A stretch of 64,000 nt of DNA from Castor canadensis (GCF_047511655.1 NC_133394.1:111746343-111810342), one strand, 5' to 3'. Counted from the stretch's first letter, positions 21,604-32,654 are shown. Program-made: numbers and translations. Notes: generated by a model not told the origin, from the sequence alone.

Positions 21604-22552
21604 CAAATTCCAAGGAAAATTATCATAAATAGGTTTTAATACTACTTCTAGATTATTTTTATTCACATTAAATTTTAGGACTTACAAACTTTCTATTAAA
21701 AGCATGTGGTGTTTTGGACATATGTAGCATTGTTCCATGGCTTTAAAATCCTTTTAGAAAGTTTTTTTCCCTAAGTGTTATAATGTTGACTGGTCAATGA
21801 TGACCTCACAGTAATCGATATTGGCTTAGTTTCAGTTTGGCAAAGCCTGAGTGATAAACTAATAAGAACTGTGGGTCCAGAAAAACCACCCACAGATAAA
21901 GGTCTTTTTAAAGCAAAGCAAATGCCAGATATGTTAAGTTCTAATGAAACAATATAAAATTTCTCCCAAAGACTCCTCAATTCTATGGACATATTACTAA
22001 GTCACCTACAAAACACAAAAGGACATGAAGGCTTCTCAAGACCCAAATGTGTTGTCACTAGCCTAAGACTAGTTAGTAAATGAGTGCAAAAGTTTGGGCA
22101 AGACTTTTTATCTTATATAATCCATTATGCAATGAAAGTTAAATCAAAATTCCTAATGATTGATAGTAATATGTAGACAACCAAGAAAAAAGTTAAGACT
22201 GGTCCCCTAAAAATTTAAATAGTTGTACTCACACTCTGCTGCTTGTATGTGCTATTTTACATTTTTTATTAATGCACACTTATCAGTTGATTATCTACAT
22301 TTTTCTTTGATGCTACTCCCCCCCTCATATCATCTTTCTATCTTTCTCCTCATTGGACACAAGAAACCAAGCTAAAAGCTTTCCCTTCAGAACGCTTAGC
22401 ACGGTACTTTGTCTTAGTCCAGTCAGATTTTTAGTTCCTCATCTGGTCATATCTTCGGTTCTCTATTTAGCTGTAAAGTACTAACTTTATTGTAAAGTTT
22501 TAAATGACTTTAAAACTAATGTGCTGGTTCATTCAGTGCAAAAACAACTTTT
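21604..22552. other. Intergenic, nothing recognised
   Basis: AT-rich; short frames only. No repeat family recognised. Confidence 0.4.
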
Positions 22553-22775
22553 TACTTTTTTTTTTGTGGTAATAGGGTTTGAACTCAGGGCCTCATGCTT
22601 GCTAGGCAGGTGCTCTACCATTTGAGGCACTCCACCAGCCCTTTTTAGGTTTTTTCCAGATAAAGTCTCCTGAACTATTTCCCCGGGCTGGGTTTGAACC
22701 AAGAGCTCTGCTCTGCTACTGATCTCTGCTTCCTGAATAGCTAGGATTACAGGCATGAGCCACCAGTGCCCGACT
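22553..22775 (-). repeat. Dimeric SINE
   Basis: Antisense: 'aatagggtttgaactcaggg', 'gcaggtgctctaccatttga', 'tctcctgaactatttccccg', 'attacaggcatgagccacca'. Confidence 0.9.
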
Positions 22776-22802
22776 TTTTAATTCAGTTGGTGGTCTTAGA
22801 CT

Positions 22803-22902
22803 TTTTTTTTTTTTTTTGGCAATACTGGGGTTTGAACTCAGGGCCCTCACACTTGCTAGGCAAGCGCTCTACAACTTGCGCCACTCTGCCAGCCCTTTAC
22901 TA
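22803..22902 (-). repeat. SINE, ID-like right half
   Basis: T15 run, then 'gcaatactggggtttgaact', 'ggcaagcgctctacaacttg' and 'ccactctgccagccctt'. Second copy only ~30 bp from the preceding one, same orientation. Confidence 0.9.
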
Positions 22903-23294
22903 TTCTTAAGTAGTAAAATTAAGTTTACAAAACCATGAGTGAAACAAATACTGGTCTTGTAATGTAAAAAAGTGTATGGAGCTGCATTTCAAATTCCGAT
23001 TTTAATTGTAAGTGGCTGGAGCCAGCTTAGCAATGATTCAATATTCTTTTCATAAACTCCTCCAGGAAAATAAATTGCTATCATATTTTGAGCGGTATAT
23101 AAACATTCTGTAGTATAATTCGTGAATAGTAAGACTTTGTACTGTGATTCCTATGTTTGGGGGAAAGCCAGAGGTAGTATTTAATAATCAATTACACTGC
23201 TAAGTATTCAGAATAAGTCACCACCTTTCTCTCTGTTAATTCAGTGGAATAAGAAGTTCTTGGTGCAGAGCAGGGTGTCGTAATAATGGCTACC
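22903..23294. other. Intergenic, nothing recognised
   Basis: No repeat or gene identified. Confidence 0.4.
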
Positions 23295-23480
23295 ATTGAT
23301 CGGGGTCTGTGTCAGGCTCTGTGCTAAGTGATTTCTTCATGGTCCTTCATTTAGATCTTACAATGGAATTATGAAATAGGTATATTGTTTCCATAGAAGA
23401 GGAAGCAAAGTCTAGAGAGCCATGCAGCTAGTTACAGGTAAGCACAGCTGGGACTCACACGTAGGACTGTCTGATTGTAA
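23295..23480 (-). repeat. MIR
   Basis: Antisense MIR: 'gtcaggctctgtgctaagtg', 'agaagaggaagcaaagtcta', 'catgcagctagttacag', 'cagctgggactcacacgtag'. Confidence 0.75.
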
Positions 23481-23944
23481 TTGTGCAATTTATTTTGATA
23501 TGTGGACTTATGAATGAAAGAATGAATAAAGATCATGATTGTAAGTAGGAAGAGAAAAAATGATGCATGATCACAGAACAACTGACTACCTGTGGCTTAA
23601 ATAAAGAAGACATTGGATCATCTCATAGACATGGAGGCCACGCTGGGCAGATTCAGGGTTAAGTACACTCCTGTATTTTTGCTTTGCCAGCCCCTTCTGC
23701 TGGTTGTGTCTTCATAATCAGAGTTGCTGCAGTTCTGACTAGCTCCCCCTATCACAACAACCCAAGAAGGACACAAAAGGCGTTGTATATCCTGCTGAGG
23801 CAGGAAATTCAGGGGAAGTACCCAAACCACGGAACGGGTGGCCTCCTCACAGATCATTTTGTGGGGAACAGGTGATCTAGCTCCACCCAGAACCAACACA
23901 AAACACCCTTTTTGAAATAGCATTTTCATCTGGACCCAAACTGG

Positions 23945-24290
23945 GATGTGAAGGACCCCTAATTATGGCCTAATTAATATGGACTGTATTTCATTACAGG
24001 CATGAATTCACATGCGCAATGAATCTGTCAATCACCAAAAGCTCCTCCCAAGTCCCACTCAGATCTCCCCTTTGCTGTAAATACCCATCCAAACCAAGGT
24101 GCCTGCACTCTTCAGCTGCAGGTGCTGCTCTTAAGCTACCTGGCCCACTTCTTTGGGGAGTGTACTTTCCTAGTTTCACTCTCATTAAAACTTTATTGCT
24201 ATTTTGCAACTTGTGTGTCTCTGCTCAGTTCTTTGGGACCCCAAGCTCCTGAAATGTTGATAAGGGTCTTCTGAGACAACACAACAGTTA
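23945..24290 (+). mobile_element. Solo LTR, ERV1-like
   Basis: 'ctgtaaatacccatccaaac' and 'cattaaaactttattgctat' resemble the TATA/polyA region, and 'agttctttgggaccccaagc' the U5 end of class I ERV LTRs. Borders approximate. It shares the 'ggga..cccaag' end with the LTR at 17912-18300 but otherwise differs. No internal region. Confidence 0.55.
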
Positions 24291-24434
24291 CAGTATGAGC
24301 CTCTCCTTTCTTCAGGGTGGGAAATCTTCTAGGACCCATTATCAGTCCTCAGACATTCCACTGAATCACACAGATGCACACACACTCCTCACCCAAACAC
24401 AGGTAAGGGAGAGCTAGATGGTTATGGCTTGCTA

Positions 24435-24610
24435 GATCCATACAACCATGGCTGTCCATTAGAATCACTTGGAAGGTTCGTAAATCACCTGGGCCCCTCT
24501 TCTGAGATTCCTATTTATTGGGCTGGGGTGAGGGTGCAAATATCACTTATTTTTTTTCACATTTCCCCAGTGATTTTAATATGCAGCAGATTGAGAGCCA
24601 ACTGTTATGT
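24435..24610 (+). mobile_element. MER5-like DNA transposon fragment
   Basis: 'attagaatcacttggaaggt', 'gggcccctcttctgagattc' and 'tgattttaatatgcagcaga' follow the MER5A/B pattern (hAT-Charlie). Confidence 0.65.
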
Positions 24611-25074
24611 CAATCTTGATTGTTTGCCTTAGCCTGGGCATATTCCTACACTGTGAAAGTAGAGTTCTATTAGAAAGAGTAGACAGATCCCACAGCCCGC
24701 AGCAGCTAACAGAGTAGTGGAGAAGCAGACACTTGGCTCTCTCAAGATTGCAGGGAAGGATGGGCTCCCACGTTGGGGCTGCTTTTTCTTGCTTGGTATA
24801 CTCTACATTGCCTTGTAGCAGTGAACCTCTCTATTTTCATGAGTTTTTCCTCCTTGTTCCATCCACCCCACTGCTTTTGGAGCACTCCCCCCTCCTCTCT
24901 TCTAAAAGATGTCACCCTTAAATGCACAGAGAAGTATATATGCTCAGGAATTTAGATAAATGAGCATTTTATCCCAGTAACACCACAAATAACAACCCAG
25001 AAACCCTGTTTAAACTGCAAACATCAATGTCTGTTGCCTCCTGAGGGAGACACAAGTAATCCTGACATGTCCAG
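24611..25074. other. Intergenic, nothing recognised
   Basis: Pyrimidine-rich part near 24840-24910; no gene or repeat named. Confidence 0.4.
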
Positions 25075-25235
25075 ATTTGCAACTCCAAACTGCAGTCTGC
25101 AAACCAGCACTACTGAAATCACTTGGAAGCTTGTTAGAACTGCAGAATCTTGGGTCACTGAAACCTATCTCATCACGGTCTCCAGTTGTTTCTTAAATAT
25201 GTTAAACATTTAAAAGTGCTGCTGTGGAGGATCCT
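25075..25235 (+). mobile_element. MER5-like DNA transposon fragment
   Basis: 'cactactgaaatcacttgga', 'gcttgttagaactgcagaat' and 'aaagtgctgctgtgga' match the MER5A layout. Confidence 0.6.
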
Positions 25236-25428
25236 GAAACAGAGAGCTAAGAGAATCTTACCTCTTTGATACCACTCTGATAGCACGTGTTTAACTTTCA
25301 TGGCAGAGCTATTTTTTACTTCCTTGGTACTTTTTCATGTGCACATATTCTCTTATGATTTTCAATAGTCTGTTTAGAATTACTATGTTCCCCTCACTCT
25401 ATCCCTGCTAGCAAATAATAGTATAGAT

Positions 25429-25986
25429 TGTGGGAGACCAGTAGCTAAATAGACTCAGAAGAAACCTTGATAGGAGCATAGCCATGTCAAGGTCCTTTGT
25501 GCTGAAGGCAAGGCACTGGCAGGAAGGAAGTGAGCAAGGTTCAGCAAGGCTGCCTTGCAAGTAAGCAGACTGAGGCAGTGGAAGTAGCCCTTGACATGAG
25601 CACGGCTACATCAAGGGCCTCTTGGCTGATAGGTACAGACCCAGCCAAGGGCAGGCAAGGTTCAGCAAGGCTGCTTTGCAAGAAAAACAGGACATACTGA
25701 CCTAGTCAGGATAGTCTGTACTAAATGACAACATTCCACAGATGTGCTGTTCCTGCCTCCTATGTGACTGGACCCATGAGAACTCAACCTGCATTTCACC
25801 CCGCTTTCTCACACATGCTGTATAAATAAATGTGCTTGGAGGTGGAGGATGTCACCAGCATCTCTCATCAGGAGTGCCGGACTCACTGGACCCCAGCTTT
25901 CTCTATGTCTGTCTTTGTGTTTTTTTCTTAATCCCCAGTCACTCCCAGTCAGGTCGAGGGACCTGCTCATGCTGGTCATGAGAACA
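25429..25986 (+). mobile_element. Solo LTR, ERV2/class II-like, with internal tandem duplication
   Basis: TG at 25429 (tgtgggagaccagtagctaa) to CA at 25986 (catgagaaca), 558 bp. A TATA-like/polyA region 'gctgtataaataaatgtgct' lies at about 25818. A unit of about 121-124 bp is present twice (starts near 25465 and 25589; 'caaggttcagcaaggctg' at 25535 and 25656). The last ~100 bp resemble the LTR at 32254-32649. The 6-bp flanks atagat/gatctt do not match, so no target duplication survives. No viral genes attached. Confidence 0.7.
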
Positions 25987-26589
25987 GATCTTAAAGTTGC
26001 AGAAAACCAGCTCATGGCAGGAATGCACTACTTTTAAGAGTTAAAGCACCTTGGTTAGAATTAACCTTTGCCTGCTGATGGGGATGTTAGACAGTGTCAG
26101 GGCCTCCAATGTGATATCTATGTAACTATGTTACAGCAGAGGAAAACAGAAGTCTAGCACTTCAAAAGTGAGTTTGGGTGTGGAATATCAATTCTGTAGT
26201 GATCTTGATCAAATTTCTGATTTTCTTGGAACCCAGACTGTCATTGATAAATGTCCAGTTTTTTATTCTATGTCAATAAAGATGTATATGCAAGCATATG
26301 CGAATTTAAGATTTCAATTAAATGTTGAACTTATAACTGACTTAAATGGTATATATTTAAGACATAAATACAATGGGATCTATCTACCTGCTACTCAGGT
26401 TACATAAATGAGCCATATGTTTGCCTTTTAAATACTGGGTCCGTGTTAGTCCCATCTACTTTCTTTCCTGCCTCTTACTCCCTCTGGAATTTTGTGATCA
26501 TTCCCTTGTTTTTCTTTGATTTGGTATTTGCTACCCTAAACCACATGCTGGTTAATTTTGCAGGGTTTTGAACTTGTGTATCAATAGAA
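25987..26589. other. Intergenic, nothing recognised
   Basis: A 79-codon frame at 26168-26407 has no family resemblance. No repeat named. Confidence 0.35.
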
Positions 26590-26852
26590 TCATACTATAT
26601 ATATTCTTTTGTTATTTACCTCTTTTACCTGACATTATTTTCCTGGTATTGATCTGAGTTGTGTGCAGCTGAAACTCATTTATTTTCACTTCTTAATTGA
26701 TGCCCCATGGAATGAATATACTTTCATTTATCCACTCTTGCACCAATGGACATTTAGGTTGTTATAGTTTTTTGTTATTGAAAACAAAAGTACTGGCAGG
26801 ATCCTTGTTAAGACTTCGTGTTAATGTGTAAGTACATAAATTTCTTTATGGC

Positions 26853-27255
26853 AGTGGTTCTTAATACTTCTGGATATCAGAATCATGGGTGCAAGCCGGG
26901 CACCAGTAGCTCATGCCTGTAATCCTAGGTACTCAGGAGGCAGAGATCAGGAGGATCACAGTTTGAAACCAGCCTGGGAAAATAGTCCACAATACCCAAC
27001 ACAAAACAGGGCTGGTAAAGTGGTTCAGGTGGTAGAGCATCTGCCTCACAAGTTTGAGGCCTGGAGTTCAAACCCATTACCACCAAAAATAAATAAATAA
27101 ATAAATAATAAATAAAAGAACCATAGATGCTTGGGTTTTAACCTGGACCAACTACAATGTAATCATGGGTGTGGGGACCAGGCACCTGTATTTGACAAGG
27201 ACAACAGGTCATCTCATGTGTAGTTAGGGTTCAGATCTTCTCTCTGGAGCACTTC
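26853..27255 (+). mobile_element. MER5-like element split by a SINE
   Basis: 'ggcagtggttcttaatactt' and 'tatcagaatcatgggtgc' before the SINE, then 'gatgcttgggttttaacctg', 'gggaccaggcacctgtattt' and 'ggagcacttctctagtaggg' after it. Approximate borders. Confidence 0.5.
26895..27118 (+). repeat. Dimeric SINE with (ATAA)n tail
   Basis: 'gggcaccagtagctcatgcc' through 'ggagttcaaacccattacca' and an aaataaataaataaataaat tail; sits inside the MER5-like element. Confidence 0.9.
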
Positions 27256-27647
27256 TCTAGTAGGGGACTGGTATCACAGGTGACATGCATTTTTAATTTT
27301 ACTGGATAATGTCAAATGGTTAACTAATTAGACCAACTTATGACTTTTCCTACAAGCATTTGTGTTCTGGTGACTTTATATCTAAAATATTTAATTCACA
27401 TTTCCTTGACAACAGAGGTGAACACTTTATATTCCTCCTTCTGTGAAACACCTGTATACATCTTTTGTCTATATTTTTAGCTGAGTTTTAGGAATTAGGT
27501 TGCTTTGTTACATGTGTTGCAGTTATCAATCTCTCAATTTCTTGACCTTCATTGAAAGATGATCACAAGTTCTTAACAGTTGAATGTTTTTCCTTTGATC
27601 TATAAATTTACATCTTAACAAAATCCCAATTCTGAGATTAAAAAGAT

Positions 27648-27763
27648 AGTATTTTTTGAGATAGGATCTTGCTATGTAGCCCAGTCTGGCCTTGAACTCA
27701 TGAGCCTTTTGTATCAGCCTCCCCAGTGCTGTGATTATGGGTATGAACCAACATGCTGGCTCA
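27648..27763 (-). repeat. B1/7SL-like SINE monomer
   Basis: Antisense 'gagataggatcttgctatgt', 'agcccagtctggccttgaac' and 'attatgggtatgaaccaaca'. Confidence 0.8.
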
Positions 27764-27831
27764 AGGTATTCTGTTATACCATCTTTTAAAAGTTTTATAA
27801 TTTTTGCCTTTCATATTTGGAGACTTCTTAA

Positions 27832-27932
27832 TGTTTAGATATGGTTTGAGCATGTCACCCAAGGGTTCATGTGTTGAAATTGAATCCTCATTGTGAGGTA
27901 TTAAGGAGGAAATTTAATCTGACCATAGTGTT
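27832..27932 (+). mobile_element. MaLR (MST/THE1-like) LTR 5' fragment
   Basis: 'gatatggtttgagcatgtca', 'cccaagggttcatgtgttga' and 'ttgaatcctcattgtgaggt' are the start of MST-type LTRs; cut off by the L1 at about 27933. Confidence 0.75.
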
Positions 27933-29290
27933 TTCAGGGTTAGTACAGGGTCATATCATCTACAAATAGAGATAATTTATCTTCCTTTCCTATTTATTTC
28001 CCTTTTCTTTCTTTCTTTCCCCTTTGCTCTGGCTAAAAATTTGAGTAAGAGTAGAGAGAATGGATACCCTTGTCTTGTTTAAGACTTTAGAGGAAATGGT
28101 TTCAGCTTTTTTTTTTTTAACTGTTTAGCATGGTGTTGGCTATTGATTTGCATATGTTGAACCATCAAACCATCCTTGCATCCCTGGAATAAAACTTACT
28201 TGATCATGGTGTATTAATTTTTCATTGTTGTTGGATTTGGTTTGCAAGTATCTTATTGAGGATTTTTGCATGTATGTTCATCAGGGAAATTAGCTTATAA
28301 TTTTTTTGATGATCTTTACCTGGTTTTGTTATTAATACTCATTTCATAGAATGAGTTTGGTAGTGTTCCTTCTCTTTGTATTTTTTGGAATAGTTTGAGG
28401 AGCATTGGTGTTATCGCTTCTTTAAAGGTCTGATAGAATTTAGCAGTGAATCTATCTGAGCCTGGGCTTTTCTTTGTTGGGAGATTTTTGTAACTTTTAA
28501 TCTCATTACTTGTTATAGATGTTTATATGCTTATGTTCTTTTGGTTTGATTTTGGTGGGTTGTGTGGAGAAATTTATCAATTTCTTCTTGATTTCTTAGT
28601 TTGTTGCAGTGTAAGTTTTCAAAATATTCATATGATCTGAATTTCATTGGTGTCTATTGTAATATCCCCCCTTTCATCTCTGATTTTGTTAATTTGGATC
28701 TTCTTTCTTCTTTTTGGTTAGTTTGGCTAAAGGTTTGTTGCTCATGTTTATCTTCTTAAAAGAACCAACGTTTTGTTTCATTGTATTATTTTGGTCTCCA
28801 TTTTATTAATTTTTGCTTTTTTTTTATAATTCCTTTCCATGTACTATTTTTAGGGTTGACTTGTTCTTGTTTTTCTGAGTTTGAGGAGCATCATCATGAG
28901 GTTGTTTGAGATCTGTTTTTCTGATATGGGTGCTTATAGCTATGAACTTTCCTCTTAAGATTGCTTTTGTTGTATCCCACAGTTTTTGGTAAGTTGTATT
29001 CTCATTTTCATTTCAATCTAGGAATTTCTTTCCTAATTTCTTCAACTTTGTTATTCAATATCTATGAGTTTGTTTTTTACAGTTTTTCTTGCCATTGATT
29101 TCTAATTTTACTTCATTACAGTGTGTTAGGATATGGGGATTATTCTGATTTTTTTTTTTTGTATTTGTTGGGATTTTGCTTTATGACCTAGGATGTGATT
29201 ATTTTGAATAAAGTTCCATAGGTTGCTGAATAAAATGTGTGATCTGCTGCTGTAGGATGGAATACTCTATAGATGTCTGTTAAGTTCATT
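27933..29290 (-). mobile_element. L1 ORF2 fragment, antisense
   Basis: Typical antisense ORF2 text: 'gagagaatggatacccttgt', 'gcatccctggaataaaactt', 'ttgaggatttttgcatgtat', 'cctgggcttttctttgttgg' and 'tccatgtactatttttag'. About 1.35 kb, no continuous frame. Truncates the MaLR LTR. Confidence 0.85.
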
Positions 29291-29624
29291 TCTTCCCTTC
29301 CATATAAATTTTACAATCAGCTTGTCAAGTCCCATAGAAACCAAACTAAACCAGTTGTGACTTTGACTGGAATTGCACTGAATTTTCTTTATTTTATTTT
29401 AGACCTGGACTTGCTATGCATGCCAGGCTGGCCTCAAATTGAAGATCCTCCTGCCTCAACCTGTGACAATCTCTAAATTTGGGAACTGCCTTTTCTATCT
29501 TATTATGTATTTTTTTCTAGAAACATGAACTATTGTTCCAGTTACTGTTTAGACCTTCTTCAACACTTTTTGATAGTTTCATAATTTTTTCTATAAAGAA
29601 CCGATTAAAAAAAAATCAATCAAC
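29291..29624. other. Intergenic, decayed repeat remains
   Basis: Contains a partial antisense B1-like piece at about 29400-29465 ('gccaggctggcctcaaattg'); the rest is unassigned. Confidence 0.45.
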
Positions 29625-30010
29625 CCAGGCTGCCCTAATAGAATATCATAAACTGGGTAGCTTAAACAATTTATTCTCTTAGTTTTGAAGGATGAATTTC
29701 TGAGGTTAGAATGCCAATACAGTCAGGTACTAGTGAGGATGCTCTTCCTGGCTTTCAAGAACAAGCTGACTTCTTGCTGTTTCCTCCTATGGCAAATAGA
29801 GATGGAGATGGAGATAACAGAGAAGGAACACACTGGGGTGACTCTTCCTGATCTTAAACGGTACCAGTTCTAGACCAGGTCTCTATCCTTATGACTTCAT
29901 TAAACCTTAATTATTTCCTTAAAGGCCCTATCTCCAATATTGTCACATACAGAATTGGGGCTTCAACATTTGAATTTGGTGGGGAGGGGTGCACAATTCA
30001 GTCCATAGCA
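29625..30010 (-). mobile_element. MaLR/MLT-like LTR, antisense
   Basis: 'aatatcataaactgggtagc', 'ttaaacaatttattctctta', 'ccttatgacttcattaaacc', 'aaggccctatctccaatatt' and 'acaattcagtccatagcac' are the antisense phrases of this LTR class. Relic. Confidence 0.7.
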
Positions 30011-30204
30011 CTTTTCTTCTTATATTACATCCTAAATACTATGTATCTTTGATGTTATTATAAATGTTTCTTGTTATTGTCTTATTACCTTATACTTCTA
30101 AGTGCTTTTGTGATATGTGGACTTGCAATTAACTTTTATATACTGATTTTGTAAGAATTTGCTTTCATATAGAACACAGCATGTGAATATCTAAGAATAA
30201 TGTC
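30011..30204. other. Gap between MaLR LTR and EXOC1 3' end
   Basis: AT-rich; on the minus strand a tgtgttct stretch near 30175 could be the GU-rich downstream element for EXOC1 polyadenylation. Confidence 0.35.
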
Positions 30205-30729
30205 TAATTTTTTAAAAACTTCTTTATTTCAGACTTGCTGCTACATCGGCACATCATCCTCAAACCTTAAGTTTACAACTATCTTTACATGAGCTCCCTT
30301 ATCTCTATACACACCTATTAGACAGTGGGACAAAACAATTCTGTACAACAGGTTAAATAATTTGTAAGCAATAGGGAAATAGTGAATTGCTGAAGAACTC
30401 CCAATGTGTTACACATAGCATAACCACTCTCAAACACAAGAAGCTAAGCAATAAAGGGATTTTCTGTTCACTCATCTAAAAATGTTTAAGGTATTTCAGA
30501 TGAGATACATGCTTTAAGTTTAGTACACAACCTACTGGGAAAATAAAACTGCCACATACAGGCTAGTACTTTTGCAGTTAGATATTTGTAGTATAATACA
30601 TTTATCTGACATTTAATAATACATAAAAGTTGAAGTCTGGGTTCTCAAAGCGGTTGTTTTGCTTTTCTTAGGTAGTGTCTGGTGTACTGAGAATGCTGCA
30701 TTTGTTTATCTCTTCTTCTTTCACAAGGT
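30205..30729 (-). other. EXOC1: EXOC1 3'UTR
   Basis: Starts after the TAA at 30732-30730 and runs about 525 nt to the expected cleavage site some 15-20 nt past the AATAAA. It contains no recognisable repeat, unlike all flanking DNA, which suits selected UTR sequence. The exact end is inferred. Confidence 0.7.
30223..30228 (-). terminator. EXOC1: EXOC1 polyadenylation signal AATAAA
   Basis: Plus strand tttatt = AATAAA on the minus strand, in the context ctgaaataaagaag. It is the first canonical signal noticed downstream of the stop. Confidence 0.75.
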
Positions 30730-30882
30730 TTAGTGGGACTGTGCAATGCTGGAGCAATAATCCAGAATGTCCTGAATAGTGAATTCCATCATAACACCAG
30801 ATCCAGGATAACAGCGAGCTATCAAACCTTCAAAGTGCTTGTATTGGCGTATAAATTCATCTTGCATGGAGTGCCATACCAC
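30730..30882 (-). CDS. EXOC1: EXOC1 last coding exon (50 residues + stop)
   Basis: Acceptor AACAG|GTGG at 30884-30883; phase 0. Reads [20 protein letters not shown] and ends CSSIAQSH followed by TAA at 30732-30730. About residues 845-894. It has no splice donor and passes straight into the 3'UTR. The extreme C-terminus matches the vertebrate protein, closing the helical C-terminal domain. Confidence 0.95.
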   Translation of the reverse strand: MVWHSMQDEFIRQYKHFEGLIARCYPGSGVMMEFTIQDILDYCSSIAQSH

Positions 30883-30984
30883 CTGTTATTAAAAAGAAAA
30901 TAAAGCCATTAAACCATGAATGAAAATAATTCATAATCAAGCATACAGAAATAGTGCCAAGCACAGTCTAAGAATTTGGGATAG

Positions 30985-31190
30985 TATGTAGTTAAGAACA
31001 TGCAGTCTAGAGCCAGAATCCTAGACCTTCTACCTCAAGCACATCACATCACTGCTCTGTGACTACAGTAAGTGCCTCACCTATAGATACATTATTAATA
31101 ATACTTTCTTCTCCTAGATTTCTTGTGAGGGTTAAACTAGTGATTATATGCATGGTGTTTAGGATAGTTTGACACAAGATGTGAGTATTC
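30985..31190 (+). repeat. MIR
   Basis: 'aagaacatgcagtctagagc' to 'tgtgagggttaaactagtga' and 'tggtgtttaggatagtttga' in MIR order, plus orientation. Confidence 0.65.
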
Positions 31191-31429
31191 ACAATCTGTT
31201 GTGGATACTTGAACTCAGACCAGTGATTAAATTAAATGCGAGAGTTAATGTTTAAATTCTCATTTTAGATGAAGTTTAAATTTTTTTTCCTCTATAACCT
31301 ATGATGAAAAATAGTGCTTCAATGCTATGGAGGACACCAAGATAAGCCAGACCCATTATCTGCAAACACGTAATTTATAATGTAGCAGTAGAGACTAACA
31401 TGCAGACAGAATTGGATACACATTGATCT

Positions 31430-31680
31430 AATAGCTTGTATTTATTGAAGCTTACTCTGCATCAGCACAGTGCAAGGTGCATTACGTATATATTATCCCA
31501 TCTAAGTCTTGTGAATGGACTGGGGATGTAGCTTAGGGGGCAAGTGTTTGCCTAACCTGCAGAAAGGCCCTGGGTTTGATCCCCAGTCCCACAAGAAAAA
31601 AAAAGTTTCATGAGGAGCTGGAGAGGTGGGTACTCGTTATCGTCCCTATTTTACAGTTGGAGGGACATATTCTTCTAAGA
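31430..31680 (-). repeat. MIR interrupted by an ID element
   Basis: Antisense MIR start 'gtatttattgaagcttactc' and 'atattatcccatctaagtct', interrupted, then 'cctattttacagttggaggg'. Confidence 0.6.
31514..31606 (+). repeat. ID-type SINE
   Basis: 'ggactggggatgtagcttag', 'gccctgggtttgatccccag', then an A-rich tail at 31594-31604. Well preserved; inserted in a MIR. Confidence 0.85.
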
Positions 31681-31824
31681 TTTTTTCCTTGGGAACTGCA
31701 TAAATCCTAAATTCCTGTCACTATTCCCTGAACAGGATCATACTGTGTTGTTTTCATCTTTTAGCTCATGCTGTTTCTTCCATCTGGAGGCCACTCCCCA
31801 CTTTGTTAAAGTCCTGTGTTACGT

Positions 31825-32105
31825 GAGCCTGGCACCATAGTTCACGCTTGTAAACCCCAGCTACTTGAGAGGAGGAGATCGGGAGGAAGCAAGAGTCCAT
31901 CTCAACCAATAAGCTGGGTATGTGTAGTGTGTACTTGTTATTCCACTGACATGGGAGAGGTAAGTAGGAGACTCCAGGTGGTGTGGGCAAAAAGTGAGAC
32001 CCTATTTGAAAAATAAGTAAAGCAAAAAGGGCTAGTGGTGTGACACAAATAGAAATGCCTGGGTAGCAAGAGGAAGGACCTGAGTTCAAACCCCAGTACC
32101 ACCCC
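31825..32105 (+). repeat. Extended dimeric SINE
   Basis: 'agcctggcaccatagttcac' to 'gagttcaaaccccagtacca', with a second B1-like unit at 31905-31990 as in other extended copies; followed by a short tgtgtgtgtgt run. Confidence 0.8.
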
Positions 32106-32253
32106 TCATATGTGTGTGTGTACATACATATGTAAGCACTATTTGATTTTCAGAAGTTAACACAAAAGCAGTGCCTCTCATGAGGCCTCTATAATGTTTA
32201 AATCAGGATTGTTTTCATTCATCTTTGGCCTCTATGCTTCACAAAGAGCAGAC

Positions 32254-32649
32254 TGTGGAGAGCAGAGAATGAGAAGCCTGAGAACTTGACATAAGCACAG
32301 CCATGTCTGCAGGCTGGGATGGGCACAGCCTCCAGCTGCAGAAGGGGGCGAGGGCAAAATGCAGCACAGCTGCTTTTCCTAAGATGTTTGTGTGCAGAGA
32401 TCGCAGGTTCCCCTGCTCCCGATAACTACAATGTCATGCCTCCCCTCCCCCAGAACTGTTGCTCTACTTCCTGGTTTGCCACTGTATATAATAAACTCGC
32501 TGGAGGTGGTGGAGGCTGTTGTGTGTCTCAACCAGAGCGTCCAGCCCACCCGATCCCAGCTTTTTTGCATGTTTGTCTTTTGTCTTTTCTCAATCTCCTG
32601 TCGCTCCCAGTTAGGTTCCTAGGACGAGCTTGCACAGGCTGCGAGAACA
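32254..32649 (+). mobile_element. Solo LTR, ERV2/class II-like, antisense to EXOC1
   Basis: TG at 32254 (tgtggagagcagagaatgag) to CA at 32649 (tgcgagaaca). A TATA-like 'ccactgtatataataaactc' lies near 32479. The 3' end (cccagctttttt ... tcctgtcgctcccagttagg ... gagaaca) is clearly related to the LTR at 25429-25986. No target-site duplication (gcagac/gattaa). Frames here are not protein. Confidence 0.7.
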
Positions 32650-32654
32650 GATTA

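Larger units (their letters stand above)
26590..27620 (-). mobile_element. Old L1 (L1M-type) fragment, antisense, with nested insertions
   Basis: Plus strand shows antisense L1: 'gaatgaatatactttcattt', 'ccaatggacatttaggttgt'. After the insertions it resumes with 'acttttcctacaagcatttg', 'cacatttccttgacaaca' and 'catcttttgtctatattttt'. Interrupted at about 26853-27255. Confidence 0.7.

Noticed and set aside
25429-32649. A provirus bounded by the two ERV2-like LTRs
   Set aside because: The intervening DNA holds L1, MaLR, SINEs and the EXOC1 terminal exon, not retroviral genes, and the LTRs are strongly diverged.
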